A DNA stretch of 64,000 bases from Delphinapterus leucas (taxonomy: Eukaryota; Chordata; Mammalia; Artiodactyla; Monodontidae): NCBI RefSeq assembly GCF_002288925.2, contig NW_022098021.1, positions 2,457,974-2,521,973 of the forward strand, in the 5' to 3' direction. Positions within the stretch are counted from its first letter, which is position 1. Every line of letters begins with the position of its first letter. Below the pieces are notes generated by a model. It did not search any database, had not been told where the DNA came from, and worked only from the letters and a program-made list of their open reading frames with translations. Made by a program: the position numbers and the translations under genes. This document shows, in pieces, positions 57,001 to 63,935 of the stretch.

Positions 57001-60000
57001 CCAACCACATGATTAGAGGGTAGGAACTTTCTGACCCATTCTGATTCCAGGGAGGGGAGATAGACTAGAGATCGACTTCAACCACCAACGGCCAATGATT
57101 TAATCAATCGTGCCAACGTGATGACACTTAGCTGGGAACTCTGGAACGACCACCAAGCTGCAGGAGTTTCCAGGCTGGTAAGCACATGGAGGTGCTGGGA
57201 TGGGACGTGCACCTGGAGAGGGCCCGGGAGCTCTGCACACCTGCTGCCCCCAAATCTTGACCTAAGCATCTCTGCCAGGAGCTGTTCCTGAGTTGTATTC
57301 TTTATAATAAACTGTAGTCATAAGTAAAGAGCTTTCTGGGTTCTGAGTCAGTCTAGTGAATTATTGAACCTGAGGGCAGGGGTCCTGGGAATCCCTGAAT
57401 TTGCAGTGGGGGTAGCCCGGGGATCCCATCCCTGCTGGCACCTCAAGTGAAGGCAGTCCCGCAGGACTGAACCTGTAACTGTGGGGTCTGTGCTAACTCT
57501 GGGTCGTTAGTGTTGGAATCAGCTTGAATTGCTGGACACCCAGGAGGTACTGGAGAATTAGGGAACCGATGGCTGTTGGAAAGATCCTCATCACGTTGTC
57601 GACATTCATCTTAAATGACATTCCGACACTGCCAGGTGGTCAGGACATTCTCCCAGCCTCCCTGGACAGGCTGACACGTGAACCAGCATAGAGCCGTCAG
57701 GTAAGGGCCTCCTACACACAGCCCTCCTGGCCAGAACTGCCATCATCTCTCACCTGGGTTGCGACAGCAAACCATAATGGGCTTCCCCACCTCTACCCCT
57801 GCCCTCCACACAGCAGCTAGAGGGACCCTTTTACAAAGTAAGTCAGACCGTGTCACCCCCTGCAGTGGGTTCCCATCTCCTTCATGGCTTCCTCTTCAAC
57901 CATGACTTCGACTCCCTGGCCCTCAGTCCCTCCCCATCAGCACACCAGTCTCCTCCCTGTTCTTGGAACATGCCAAGCAGCGCCCACCTACGGGATCTGC
58001 ACGTGCTCCCCTGTCTGGAACATTCTTCCCCTAAATAGCTTATGACTAATTCACTCACCTCCTTCAAGTGTTTGCTCAAATTTCATCTCCAAGAGGTCTT
58101 TCCGGAGCATCCTATTTAAAACTGTGACACACGTTCCTACGACACCCCATGGACTCCCACCTCCCTTTCCTGCCCACTGTTCCTCTTGTTCCATTGTATG
58201 AGGTACCATATAATTTAGTTATGTATTACGTTTACTGTGTACTGTCTTCCTCTGTTAGAAAGGAAAAGTCACAAAAGTCGGTATCTACATCCATTTCGTT
58301 CCCTTACATATTCTAAAGACCAGGCATAATAAATGCCCAACACGTGTTAGTTGAATGAATGACTTTAAGGACAGAGCTTCTGTAGTGAGCAGAACTCTGT
58401 GGGGTCTTCCCGGAACAGACCACCCCCACCAAGTCCTCTGCCTGCCTCTTGTCTGTAGAAAAACTATAGCCTCCTATGCCTTCCCTGAGTTCCAAAGAGT
58501 AAATTTAATCAGAGAAGTGAGAAAACGCAGAAAGAAAGGAAAACAGTCAAGCAAGACAAAATAATAATAGTTTAGCCATTAAACAAAGTCAAGGACCTTT
58601 AGTTCCTCCTCCAGGGCTGTAGATCATATTCTGAGCCATGTTCTTTGAGCTCTTTTGCAGATACTAAAACCCCCTCCGGGTGGGAGAAGTTAACTGCATG
58701 CTGCCCACAAGCACGGAGACCACAGACCAGTTGGAACCAGAAGGTTGATGATGTTGACTCCCAATCACTTCACCACCAACCAATGAGAAGAACGTCCACG
58801 AGCTGATCACGCTCTCCACAAGCCCCCTCCCTCCCCCGTCTTTATAAACCTTTCCCTGAAAGCCTTTGGGGAGTTCAGGCCTTTTGAGCACTAGCTGCCT
58901 GGACTCCTTGTTTGGCGCCTGCAACAGACGCTGCGCTTTTCCTTCACCACAACTGCGGGGTCAGTACGCTGGCTTTACGACGTGTGGGCGAGCGGACCCA
59001 AGTTTGGATCGGTAACAGTTTGTCTGGAGGATCCTAATTGAAAGGGCTGCACTGCCATCCCCTGGTTAGATGGACACTCAACACCTTGGATGGACCCTGC
59101 AGGATGATAGCACTGGTCCAGTTGTGGCCAGGCTTGAACCTGACAAGGGCTCTCCACTTGGCCAAACTTTAGAAGGCTCCTCTGAGCCCTCTTTTCAGCT
59201 AGGCCTTGTCCTCAGGCTCTGTCTTTGAACTGCATAGCCCAGTTTTAGCAAGAATCCTGCTGTCAGTTTAGCAAGAATCTCCTCACCCTTGAGATCTGAT
59301 TAACCCCCACAGCTAACCAAAGTCCTCCTCCTGAGCCTTGATACCTTATCACCCTGGCCTGCCTTCAGCAAGTATCCTGTCAAGCCAGTTTAGCTGGAAT
59401 TCCCCACCCTGGATGCCTCCTCTTATTAATTTGCCATCCACTGGCCCCCTCTCTCAGCTCACTGGCTATAACTACCTAGATGTCTTTGCTGTATTATGAG
59501 TTAAGCCAGATCTCCTCCACAATTGCAATCGGTGTCAAGTCCTAAATAAAATCTTCCTTACTATTTTAACAAGTATCAGGATAATTTTTTCTTTAACCAA
59601 CCTTATGAGTTTGAACAAGTCACATAACTTCAGTCTTCTCATCCATCAAATGAGACACTAAGACAGGATCTCTTAGACATTGTCACCAGGCTGAATCAAC
59701 CCCAAATGGACCAAGCTCTTTAGCACCCTGTACCTAGAACTGTTTCCTTAGCATCCTGGGGGGCAGTTTCCCCAAATCTCATCCACCCCTCCATATCCTG
59801 GAATCTGCTCTTTGCACTGTCACAGACTGACACTTCAGAGTTCCCCTGAAGGCAATGGAAGGGAACCAATCCCAAAGCAGCCTTCAACAAGTGAGATTAA
59901 CTCAATTTTTAGTTTAATGTTCAGATGGTATAGTCAATAATATATCTGCTTTTACCTTAGTGTAACATTTTATATTGCTTATCACATAGATAATCTAACT

Positions 60001-61856
60001 TCTTTTCCCCAAAAACTTGCCTAAAGCCAGTTCCCTGGGAAAGCTGTGTGTGTTAATGCAGTGGCTCAGAGCAAGGCCCACGGCCCACACATGCCCCTGA
60101 GAACTCGGGATACAGTGCTCCAGAGATCAAGCCCACCCTGCATCCTTTTTAGCTTTAAAACTTAGTATCTTGCCCCAGGGACAAAAAGACCAGACAATCA
60201 AGTTTTACATAGTTATGGTCTTAATAAGACAGGTTTTAAGTGTCTTAATAAAATTGTGTTTATAGGTTGATGCTTTGATTATCAACCAATATACTCTGCT
60301 CTATGTATTCATAAATGTTGCTGTAACCAGTCACTGACATTTTCACTTTAAGTAAATTATAAGTTCTGCGGAAATTCTAAAGTACCCAAAGCCTATAGGA
60401 TGTAAATCTCTGCAAAGATATTCTCAAAGTTAGTTTACACTTTGTTCTAGCTGTAAATAGACTTTATCACCTAGTGACTGCAAAGATCATCTAATCTGTT
60501 GGTTTTTTTCACTATATGTTAGACGCTTCAAATCAATCCTGATTGTTGAAAATGTATACTTAGTGTCAGCATCAATGAGTCTATGTTATTATCACTGCTG
60601 TTTAAAATAAATTTATAAATGAAATTATTTCTAACAAATCAGCCAACTGATAAGTTGAAGGAAAATGAGGTCACCTTTAACTTGAAAAAAACATCTACTT
60701 TCAAAACTACGTGGAGAAAAGCACTACATGGAAGCAGTTTAGAAGGTAAAAAAAGAAAAACTCCAAAGAAATACTGTGATATAACACATATGATGCTACA
60801 TGAGGGTTCTTCTTTCAAGCTTAAACAATTTAGCATCAGAAATAGTGAGAAAATTAATCTCAGGTGACTTCTTATAATATTAGAAATAATCAAATATTGC
60901 AATTTGTCAATAAAAGTCAGACCCATTAAGTAGTCTCTATAGCTGTGTGAACCACACATTTGAATGACAATCAGTCACAAAATGAATCCCGATTTAAGTT
61001 CTTTTGAAAAAGTTACACTTATTTCCTCTGTCTAATGAATAAAAATTTTCAAAAGGTAAAGAAAAAACCCAAATGTTGGGTTTTTTCAATATTTCAAATT
61101 TGGAAAGGCAAATTTTAAAAATCTTTTTATTCATTGACATCATTGGGTTACAAGATGTGAAGCCCTACCTGGTCTCTGTGGCCCTAAATTTTGAATTACT
61201 GAACACACTATTTGAATACAGCCGTCAAAAATCAATGAAAGAGTATTTTGTTATATGCTTAAGAAAAAAGAAGAGCACAGAGAAATTTAAGGGGTAATTA
61301 TAAATATACACCGATACTATATTTTTGCATAAAACCTGAAGCTTATAAAATATGTTCTCATAAAAGAGCAACTAAATTTGAGGAAAGGAGCAAATATTAT
61401 CTTTTATCGTCACAGTTTATAAAGGAAAAGCAGAGAGCTATCTCCCTCTCTTCTCTCAGCTTATTTGATACAACTCCAAGTACTTCACAGTTGTTATTTA
61501 ATATTTTCTAAATAATCATATGGCCAGTGAAAGGCACCAATGTATACATTTTACGAAAGAGAAAATAGGATACATCTAGTCAACTGTCCATCGTAAGAGC
61601 CACACCAGGAAACAAAATCCAAAACCGTATAGAGAAATGAAAGGAGTGATTGTCAACCACAGCTTGAGGTGTTATCTGCACAATTCCCATTAGAACCAGT
61701 GTATCTATGGTTGATTCACTTTTACCTCTAAAGAGCTTTCCTTTGTTTTTGCCAACATAGGTTTCATATGGCAAAACCCAATAAGCCTTAAAATCACAGG
61801 GAAAAGTGTTGTAAGTTAAAACATGAACTCATTTACCTATTATCCTTGGTCTCCAT
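2284..61856 (-). CDS. SACS: SACS: sacsin, complete coding sequence in nine exons
   Basis: Sacsin is a very large cytoplasmic co-chaperone linked to Hsp70, intermediate filaments and mitochondria; loss in people causes the ataxia ARSACS (established knowledge). The coding sequence is the complement of nine segments: 61837-61856, 39853-40003, 33997-34084, 33013-33098, 30178-30289, 27269-27415, 23723-25214, 23015-23106 and 2284-13841. All internal junctions are GT/AG and in phase, giving 4,581 residues plus TGA. Domains in order: ubiquitin-like (about 9-85); three sacsin repeats with Hsp90-like ATPase folds, whose N-box motifs sit near residues 116-128, 1481-1493 and 2549-2561 and glycine motifs near 188-202, 1555-1569 and 2621-2635; J domain with intact HPD at 4339-4341; HEPN from about 4450. 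No frameshift or premature stop was seen. The length is within two residues of the human protein as I recall it. Confidence 0.98.
18100..18960. repeat. GC-richer ancient repeat-like region, unassigned
   Basis: It contains ccaggcactgggagtacaaa, tctcaaggattcgtagtctg and accgtgtgcaaaacacaggt, phrases of an old mammalian interspersed repeat. A related copy is likely at about 41680-42300. The minus-strand open frame of 224 codons through it has no ATG-based or conserved signature. Confidence 0.4.
19266..19448 (-). mobile_element. 5'-truncated L1 3' end with target duplications
   Basis: The sequence matches the L1 3' end common in cetartiodactyls, in reverse orientation (tttattggagtgtaattgc near 19276, vertebrate L1 G/C-rich tract at about 19370-19420). 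An 11-bp direct repeat, gatatactctt, flanks it at 19255-19265 and 19449-19459. The sense matches that of SACS. Confidence 0.85.
19465..19625 (-). repeat. MIR SINE remnant
   Basis: The minus-strand MIR core is recognisable: gaggaaagagaggctcagac, then caaagtcacacgatgg, then a tRNA-derived end, taaccactacactgc. Confidence 0.75.
23015..23106 (-). CDS. SACS: SACS eighth coding exon (residues 699-730)
   Basis: The acceptor is cactctttag|G and the donor CCCGAG|gtatta. The 92 bp complete Arg699, encode 30 codons ([10 protein letters not shown] ... K-E-A-A-Q-T-R) and give the first base of Gly730. It links the body of repeat 1 to the giant last exon. It was found from splice sites and phase because it is too short to stand out as an ORF. 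Confidence 0.95.
23107..23722 (-). other. SACS: SACS intron (616 bp)
   Basis: A short AT-rich intron between the seventh and eighth coding exons, with consensus GT and AG ends. No repeat or other feature was recognised. Confidence 0.85.
23723..25214 (-). CDS. SACS: SACS seventh coding exon: body of sacsin repeat 1 (residues 202-699)
   Basis: The acceptor is ctttacag|A and the donor TCCCAG|gtatgc. The 1,492 bp are open throughout and encode 496 full codons. They include the region around [11 protein letters not shown], the Hsp90-like motif that recurs in repeats 2 and 3, and a C-terminal part up to E-N-Y-P-R. The second half of the exon (about 23830-24430, residues 463-663) is much richer in GC and CpG than the rest of SACS. 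From recollection it also carries more differences from human sacsin than its surroundings. Confidence 0.98.
25215..27268 (-). other. SACS: SACS intron (2.05 kb)
   Basis: AT-rich, with GT/AG ends. It contains one probable DNA-transposon-like repeat of unassigned family near 26335-26465; nothing else was recognised. Confidence 0.85.
26335..26465. repeat. Unassigned interspersed repeat, DNA-transposon-like
   Basis: The phrases gtgaccctatatcccacttg, ccagggcagtcccaattcag and agtgtcccagtttgggcaat resemble an old mammalian DNA transposon I recall but cannot name. Boundaries are approximate. Confidence 0.35.
27269..27415 (-). CDS. SACS: SACS sixth coding exon: glycine motif of sacsin repeat 1 (residues 153-202)
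   Basis: The acceptor is gatgcgcag|G and the donor ATAACAG|gtatgg. The 147 bp encode the second ATPase motif of repeat 1, [14 protein letters not shown] (residues 188-201). Asp168, a site of a reported human ARSACS substitution, is present in P-E-D-W. A young antisense SINE starts 179 bp upstream of this exon in the transcript direction. Confidence 0.97.
27594..27809 (+). mobile_element. CHR-type tRNA-derived SINE with 15-bp target duplications
   Basis: The element starts ggggcttccctggtggcgca, carries Pol III A- and B-box-like motifs (B box ggttcgtgccc) and ends in about 30 As. It is flanked by the direct repeat aaaaacagaaattac at 27579-27593 and about 27810-27824. It is antisense to SACS. 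Confidence 0.93.
29677..29760. repeat. Two perfect copies of a 42-bp tandem unit
   Basis: The unit beginning cgcttcttactgtctttact occupies 29677-29718 and is repeated without any mismatch at 29719-29760. The absence of divergence points to a recent duplication or an ongoing variable repeat in this SACS intron. Confidence 0.95.
30178..30289 (-). CDS. SACS: SACS fifth coding exon: N-box of sacsin repeat 1 (residues 116-153)
   Basis: The acceptor is ttgactag|G and the donor CAGG|gtaaga. The 112 bp encode 37 codons plus one base. The start, [13 protein letters not shown], is the Hsp90-type Asn/Asp ATP-binding motif of repeat 1. Met148 (30193-30191) corresponds to the start of a shorter human isoform, as I recall it. 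A SINE holding the assembly gap lies about 300 bp upstream in the transcript direction. Confidence 0.96.
30582..30841 (+). mobile_element. CHR-type SINE interrupted by an assembly gap
   Basis: The left 129 bp match the other SINEs in the window, then 100 Ns, then 30 As and one C. Perfect 13-bp duplications, agaacaggtgaca, lie at 30569-30581 and 30842-30854. By comparison with the intact copies about 65 bp of SINE body are missing, so the gap length is a placeholder. Confidence 0.92.
30711..30810. other. Assembly gap (100 Ns)
   Basis: Exactly 100 undetermined bases within a SINE, directly before its A tail. It does not touch coding sequence: the nearest exon ends at 30289. Confidence 0.99.
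33013..33098 (-). CDS. SACS: SACS fourth coding exon: start of sacsin repeat 1 (residues 87-115)
   Basis: The acceptor is gttctcag|G and the donor TTAAG|gtgagg. The 86 bp complete Gly87 and add 28 codons, [10 protein letters not shown] through G-G-Q-I-L-K. This is the first helix of the Hsp90-like ATPase fold of repeat 1, directly before its N-box in the next exon. Confidence 0.96.
33099..33996 (-). other. SACS: SACS intron (898 bp)
   Basis: GT/AG ends and AT-rich sequence; no repeat or gene recognised. Confidence 0.85.
33997..34084 (-). CDS. SACS: SACS third coding exon: end of the ubiquitin-like domain (residues 58-87)
   Basis: The acceptor is cttttttcag|T and the donor GGGGAG|gtataa. The 88 bp encode 29 codons beginning [10 protein letters not shown] and ending in a Gly-rich linker, plus one base of Gly87. 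This completes the ubiquitin-like fold and leads into the first sacsin repeat. An L1 3' fragment lies only about 105 bp upstream of its acceptor. Confidence 0.96.
34190..34420 (+). mobile_element. L1 3'-end fragment
   Basis: It contains the stretches gtcacagatgtagaaaacaa, ggcacagggaactctactca and taatggcctatagg, which also occur in the L1 at 51586-51985. It ends in an A-rich tail. A related sequence (agaaatgtttgtt and agaaatattgtttgtt) on each side may be a decayed target duplication. It lies about 105 bp from the acceptor of the third coding exon. Confidence 0.8.
35690..35905 (+). mobile_element. Old L1 fragment (L1M type)
   Basis: It contains atacagtggaatattatcca and ttgagtgaaaaaagctaaat, typical of the L1 3' region, with many substitutions. 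A similar but weaker stretch is at about 21595-21720. Confidence 0.65.
35972..36003. repeat. CA dinucleotide microsatellite
   Basis: About 16 uninterrupted CA units follow imperfect CA-rich sequence (from about 35943). It is likely length-variable. Confidence 0.95.
37555..37790 (+). repeat. MIR SINE remnant
   Basis: It has tggaatcagacagacgtggg, ttcaaatcctgactt, tacaaaatgg and agtgctcagcaaatgttaat in MIR order. Confidence 0.75.
39640..39850 (-). repeat. Degenerate GC-rich minisatellite with G-quadruplex-capable runs
   Basis: The plus strand repeats units like ccccgtccccggtcccca, imperfectly and many times. On the transcribed RNA this gives more than twenty runs of three or more Gs separated by short loops, beginning within about 15 nt of the donor of the second coding exon. 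The unit is irregular, so it is a degraded minisatellite rather than a clean tandem array. Confidence 0.8.
39853..40003 (-). CDS. SACS: SACS second coding exon: most of the ubiquitin-like domain (residues 7-57)
   Basis: The acceptor is cttcacacag|G and the donor CGGCAG|gtaggg. The 151 bp complete Arg7 and add 50 codons, ending in phase 0. The translation starts W-L-R-V-T-V-L-P-G and contains T-V-R-D-V-K and E-Q-R-L-W, matching the sacsin ubiquitin-like domain. In human this domain is reported to contact the proteasome (established knowledge). The exon is inside a CpG island and far more GC-rich than the other exons. Residue 23 is Met (39957-39955) in a good initiation context, whereas I recall Val in human, so an alternative downstream start is possible here. 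Confidence 0.96.
42538..42600. repeat. Purine-rich GGAA/GAGG simple repeat
   Basis: A run of gaaggaaggaaggactgagg and gagggaggaaaagagggaga type units, irregular, with only purines over most of its length. Confidence 0.8.
44340..44585 (-). repeat. MIR SINE remnant
   Basis: It is a minus-oriented MIR: cactgcgtgccaggcac at the left, gagccagaatttgaacccag and a ttaaactacaag end at the right. Confidence 0.7.
45325..45600 (+). mobile_element. Tigger/MER2-like DNA transposon remnant
   Basis: It starts near gttgtctctcggtat and contains ggggattggttccacgaccc, gatgctcaagtcccttatat and aatacctactacaatgtaaa, matching the MER2/Tigger family as I remember it. The right terminal repeat was not seen, so the copy is partial. 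Confidence 0.65.
48305..48600 (-). mobile_element. Old L1 3'-end fragment (L1M type)
   Basis: Recognisable by ttagtttcaggtgtacaaca, aagtctagttaacatctatc and gatgagaacttttaagatct, which are common to old mammalian L1 3' ends. The divergence is moderate. No target duplication was seen. Confidence 0.75.
49906..50117 (+). mobile_element. CHR-type SINE, slightly diverged
   Basis: Same body as the other copies with scattered changes (for example ggcatagtgg for ggcgcagtgg) and an A tail passing into agaaagagaggg. No clear target duplication was found, which fits an older insertion. It is antisense to SACS. Confidence 0.88.
50765..50965 (-). repeat. MIR SINE remnant
   Basis: It carries cacttactgggcaccaaaca, tttctattttacagatt and a downstream gaaaggtaataacttcccca in MIR order, minus orientation. 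Confidence 0.65.
51185..51380 (-). repeat. MIR SINE remnant
   Basis: It carries agatggtaagtaatttgtct, aagactggaacccaggtttc and ttctatgctgc, as in minus-oriented MIR. Confidence 0.65.
51586..51985 (+). mobile_element. L1 3'-end fragment
   Basis: This is the longer copy of the same L1 3' end, ending in ttgtaaatcaactacagttc aataaaaatt followed by an A/T-rich tail. Recognisable parts include cacttatatgtggaatctaa and actttgctgtacatctgaaa. It is truncated at its 5' side and non-coding. Confidence 0.85.
52021..52044. repeat. Short perfect inverted repeat
   Basis: The arms tatagacata and tatgtctata (10 bp each) are separated by tcta. It could form a small hairpin or cruciform; it lies just past an L1 tail in A/T-rich sequence. 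No function is implied. Confidence 0.85.
53359..53395 (-). mobile_element. Tailless retropseudogene of a tRNA-Leu(CAA) 5' half
   Basis: On the minus strand the 37-bp insert reads a 4-nt leader (tcgt) and then 33 nt matching the 5' half of tRNA-Leu(CAA) as I know it: gtcaggatgg, the D-arm region agtggtctaagg, then gccagac. It stops at the anticodon loop. It is flanked by a perfect 18-bp direct repeat, ctgatcaacaccttttga, at 53341-53358 and 53396-53413. The minus-strand duplication begins tcaa, the same bases that follow gac in the tRNA. The insert has no A tail. It cannot encode a functional tRNA. Confidence 0.85.
55805..55985 (-). repeat. MIR SINE remnant
   Basis: It carries aagtgacttactcaaggctc, gtaaatgggattcaaacc and the end ttcccattacacaa in MIR order. 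Confidence 0.65.
56930..57590 (+). mobile_element. Old LTR-like segment with AATAAA
   Basis: It contains gagttgtattctttataata followed by aaactg, a combined TATA/poly(A)-like core seen in old mammalian LTRs, flanked by GC-richer sequence. It is diverged, non-coding and of unresolved family. Boundaries are approximate. Confidence 0.5.
57740..58360 (+). repeat. L2 LINE 3'-end remnant
   Basis: The order of phrases typical of L2 is kept: gtcagaccgtgtcaccccct, cttggaacatgccaa, tccttcaagtgtttgctcaa, and a closing ttagttgaatgaatg. It is old and diverged. A second, weaker L2-like stretch is at about 46690-46990. Confidence 0.65.
58620..59017 (+). mobile_element. Solo LTR remnant of an endogenous retrovirus (ERV1-like)
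   Basis: It has a TATA-like box (tttataaa at 58841-58848), a GC-rich region, a degenerate poly(A) region before the end and a 3' end in ggtaaca at 59011-59017. No retroviral coding sequence is next to it, so it is a broken, solo element. The 5' boundary is approximate and the family assignment is from memory. Confidence 0.6.
59165..59595 (+). mobile_element. Old LTR-like segment
   Basis: It ends in cctaaataaaatcttcctta and ttaacaagtatcagg, which resembles the U5 end of an old LTR. The motif tttagcaagaatc is repeated inside it at about 59246 and 59266. No retroviral genes are nearby. The family is not assigned. Confidence 0.45.
61837..61856 (-). CDS. SACS: SACS first coding exon (20 coding bases, residues 1-7)
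   Basis: The ATG is at 61856-61854, followed by codons for M-E-T-K-D-N and two bases of an Arg codon, then a consensus donor, AATAG|gtaaat. The matching human start is METKEN by recollection. The initiation context is strong (A at -3, G at +4). The two leftover bases plus the first base of the next exon restore Arg7, so the phase fits exactly. The segment is far too short for ORF callers and is separated from the next coding exon by 21.8 kb. A 44-nt exon is likely if the acceptor at 61882-61881 is used, but that 5' boundary is inferred. Confidence 0.93.
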
Positions 61857-61880
61857 TATCACTTGGCCTGGAATATCTGT
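61857..61880 (-). other. SACS: Putative 5' UTR part of SACS first coding exon
   Basis: On the minus strand, a pyrimidine-biased stretch ending in ttttcccag precedes this segment, so it may be the 5' edge of the ATG exon. An upstream non-coding exon 1 would then lie outside the window, as in human SACS. A longer exon reading further upstream cannot be excluded from sequence alone. Confidence 0.45.
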
Positions 61881-63515
61881 CTGGGAAAACCATGAAAATA
61901 TTTTCCTTTCTTCCAAGTCTTTCCTTTGTTTCCTGTAAGCGTGTACTCCAGTTCAGCTCTGCCTGGCCAGTGAAAAGGCTGTTTTCCCCTCAGCATCCAC
62001 TCATCTTCTGATGTCCAAAAGCGTTGCTGCGTTTTGTGTTTGCGTTCCTTAAAGTACGACTCTCCAGTCTCAAAGTGTTGCCTCCTCGCGTTACGCCTTC
62101 TGATCCAACAACCCACAGATGTTCTTAAGGTAAAACGGTATTGATTAGCTAATGGGTTTTGGCTTTTCCCCAAAGCAAAGATAAGCTATTTTCATCTGAG
62201 AATCTTCCATATTTCTTTTTGAAGGAGTTGGGGAAGATATGTAGACGTTCTCGGGCTCCGTGTTCCTCACCCTTATCTCAGCAGACGTGCAGTACTCCTT
62301 GGCGAGCACCTTTCTTCTTGCTCCTGTGATACCTGCATCTTGGCATCACTTTTGGGCTCCTGAAAGAAAAATCAAGGAAGGGTAAAGGAAGGGGTAGGGG
62401 AAAGTACTCAAAGTAAAGGCACTGACAATGCAGTTCCTCGTGGAAGACTGCCATGGTTCTGAGCTCCAGGGACTTTCTAATTATAAACTGCTGGTTGCAC
62501 CATAGCCCTGCCAAGTAGCATGGCACTTAGCCTCCCCCTCACCACTGGCAGACACACATCGTAACCACACAAGGCCGTCTCTATAAACAGAGACATGTCC
62601 ATTTAATTTAGCTTCATGTTCTCACTACCTGTGCATTTCTACTCATCCCTCTAGGTCCCCGGCTTCTTCCAAGTGGAATATGTGCTTCCCACAATGTGCC
62701 TTTTTTCAGGAACAATACCCCTAGATCCAAGCCTATGACTTTACACATTATAGCTCATGTTTGAAAATGAAACATCTACGTTTTAAAAAGAAGAAATTTT
62801 ACTAGTAATATGCTTAATAACCACTGTTGCCTGCAACAGTCTAACATTTTAAGAAATAAACTAGAAGAAAAAGATGACAAGCTGAAACAATGGTAAGCCA
62901 GAGGGATGAATGAAACTGAATTTTCTACCCACTCCTACAAGTATCATGGTTACAAATTCTTTATAATTTTCGAGGCGCCCTCTTAGACATGACATTATCG
63001 CAGTTCTTTGATAGAGACAGAAGTGCGAGTCTGGAAGGTGGGTCGCTGTGCTTCAGCATCCTCGACTAGAAAGTGAGGGACTGAAAATGGGAAAACCAGT
63101 TCCTGACTTCTTATTCTGTTTTTGCTACCCAGCAATGTTTCCCTTTGGACAAAAGTAATGTAGAGATAATAATCTAAGCTATATTTAGAACACTACAGAT
63201 TCTTGGATTCATTAAAACCCAGGGAAGAAACTCAAAACTCACTGCAAATCCTTCCCCAAACACTTCCCTAGTGACTTGCTAAAATAAAAATATTCCTAGG
63301 CACCATAAGTGAGACTAACAGAAACAAACCAATCCGAAATCTTATTATTCTTTTATAGGAAATCATATATCAAAACATTTGACTGCCTCCTGTCAAGAAT
63401 TAGAATAATTCTAGATTTTAAATTAAAATTTAAGAATTAAAATTAAACTAAGGAATTGTAGTAGCAAGAGAATGGAAACCTTTGGTATGATAATGGATTT
63501 TAAAAATTGGACTCT

Positions 63516-63725
63516 GGGGCTTCCCTGGTGGCGCAGTGGTTGAGAGTCCACCTGCCGATGCAGGGGACGCGGGTTCGTGCCCCGGTCCGGGAAGATCCCA
63601 CATGCCGCGGAGCAGCTGGGCCCGTGAGCCATGGCCGCTGAGCCTGCGCGTCTAGAGCCTGTGCTCCGCAACGGGAGGGGCCACAACAGTGAGAGGCCCG
63701 CGTACCGCAAAAAAAAAAAAAAAAA
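63516..63725 (+). mobile_element. CHR-type SINE with 14-bp target duplications
   Basis: A near-consensus copy with an A tail, flanked by aaaaattggactct at 63502-63515 and 63726-63739. Perfect duplications and low divergence indicate recent insertion. It is antisense to SACS. Confidence 0.93.
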
Positions 63726-63935
63726 AAAAATTGGACTCTTCAATTTGAAATGCTTAGATTCAGAGACATTATGTATAATAAAGTGGAAGAACAGGATTGA
63801 TTTCTTTATCTGTAGAATAAGAGAATTAGCATGTGTTCTAAGTTATCAACTCCTCTAAAATTCTATAAATCTAGACAAGTATATGTACTTTTAACTCATC
63901 AACAATTGTGAGAATAGGAATTAATCCAAATATGC

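Larger units (their letters stand above)
40004..61836 (-). other. SACS: SACS first coding intron (21.8 kb)
   Basis: Donor AATAG|gtaaat at 61836, acceptor cacacag at 40004. The first 600 bp next to the acceptor is CpG island. The rest is mainly old repeats: several MIRs, L2, L1 3' ends, a Tigger-type transposon, three LTR-like segments, one young SINE and a tRNA-derived insertion. I found no second protein gene; open frames here are short and unconserved in look. Confidence 0.85.

Noticed and set aside
61859..62173. A 104-codon minus-strand open frame ending just before the SACS ATG
   Set aside because: It starts at TTG, has no recognisable domain and crosses the likely splice acceptor; at most part of it is 5' UTR.
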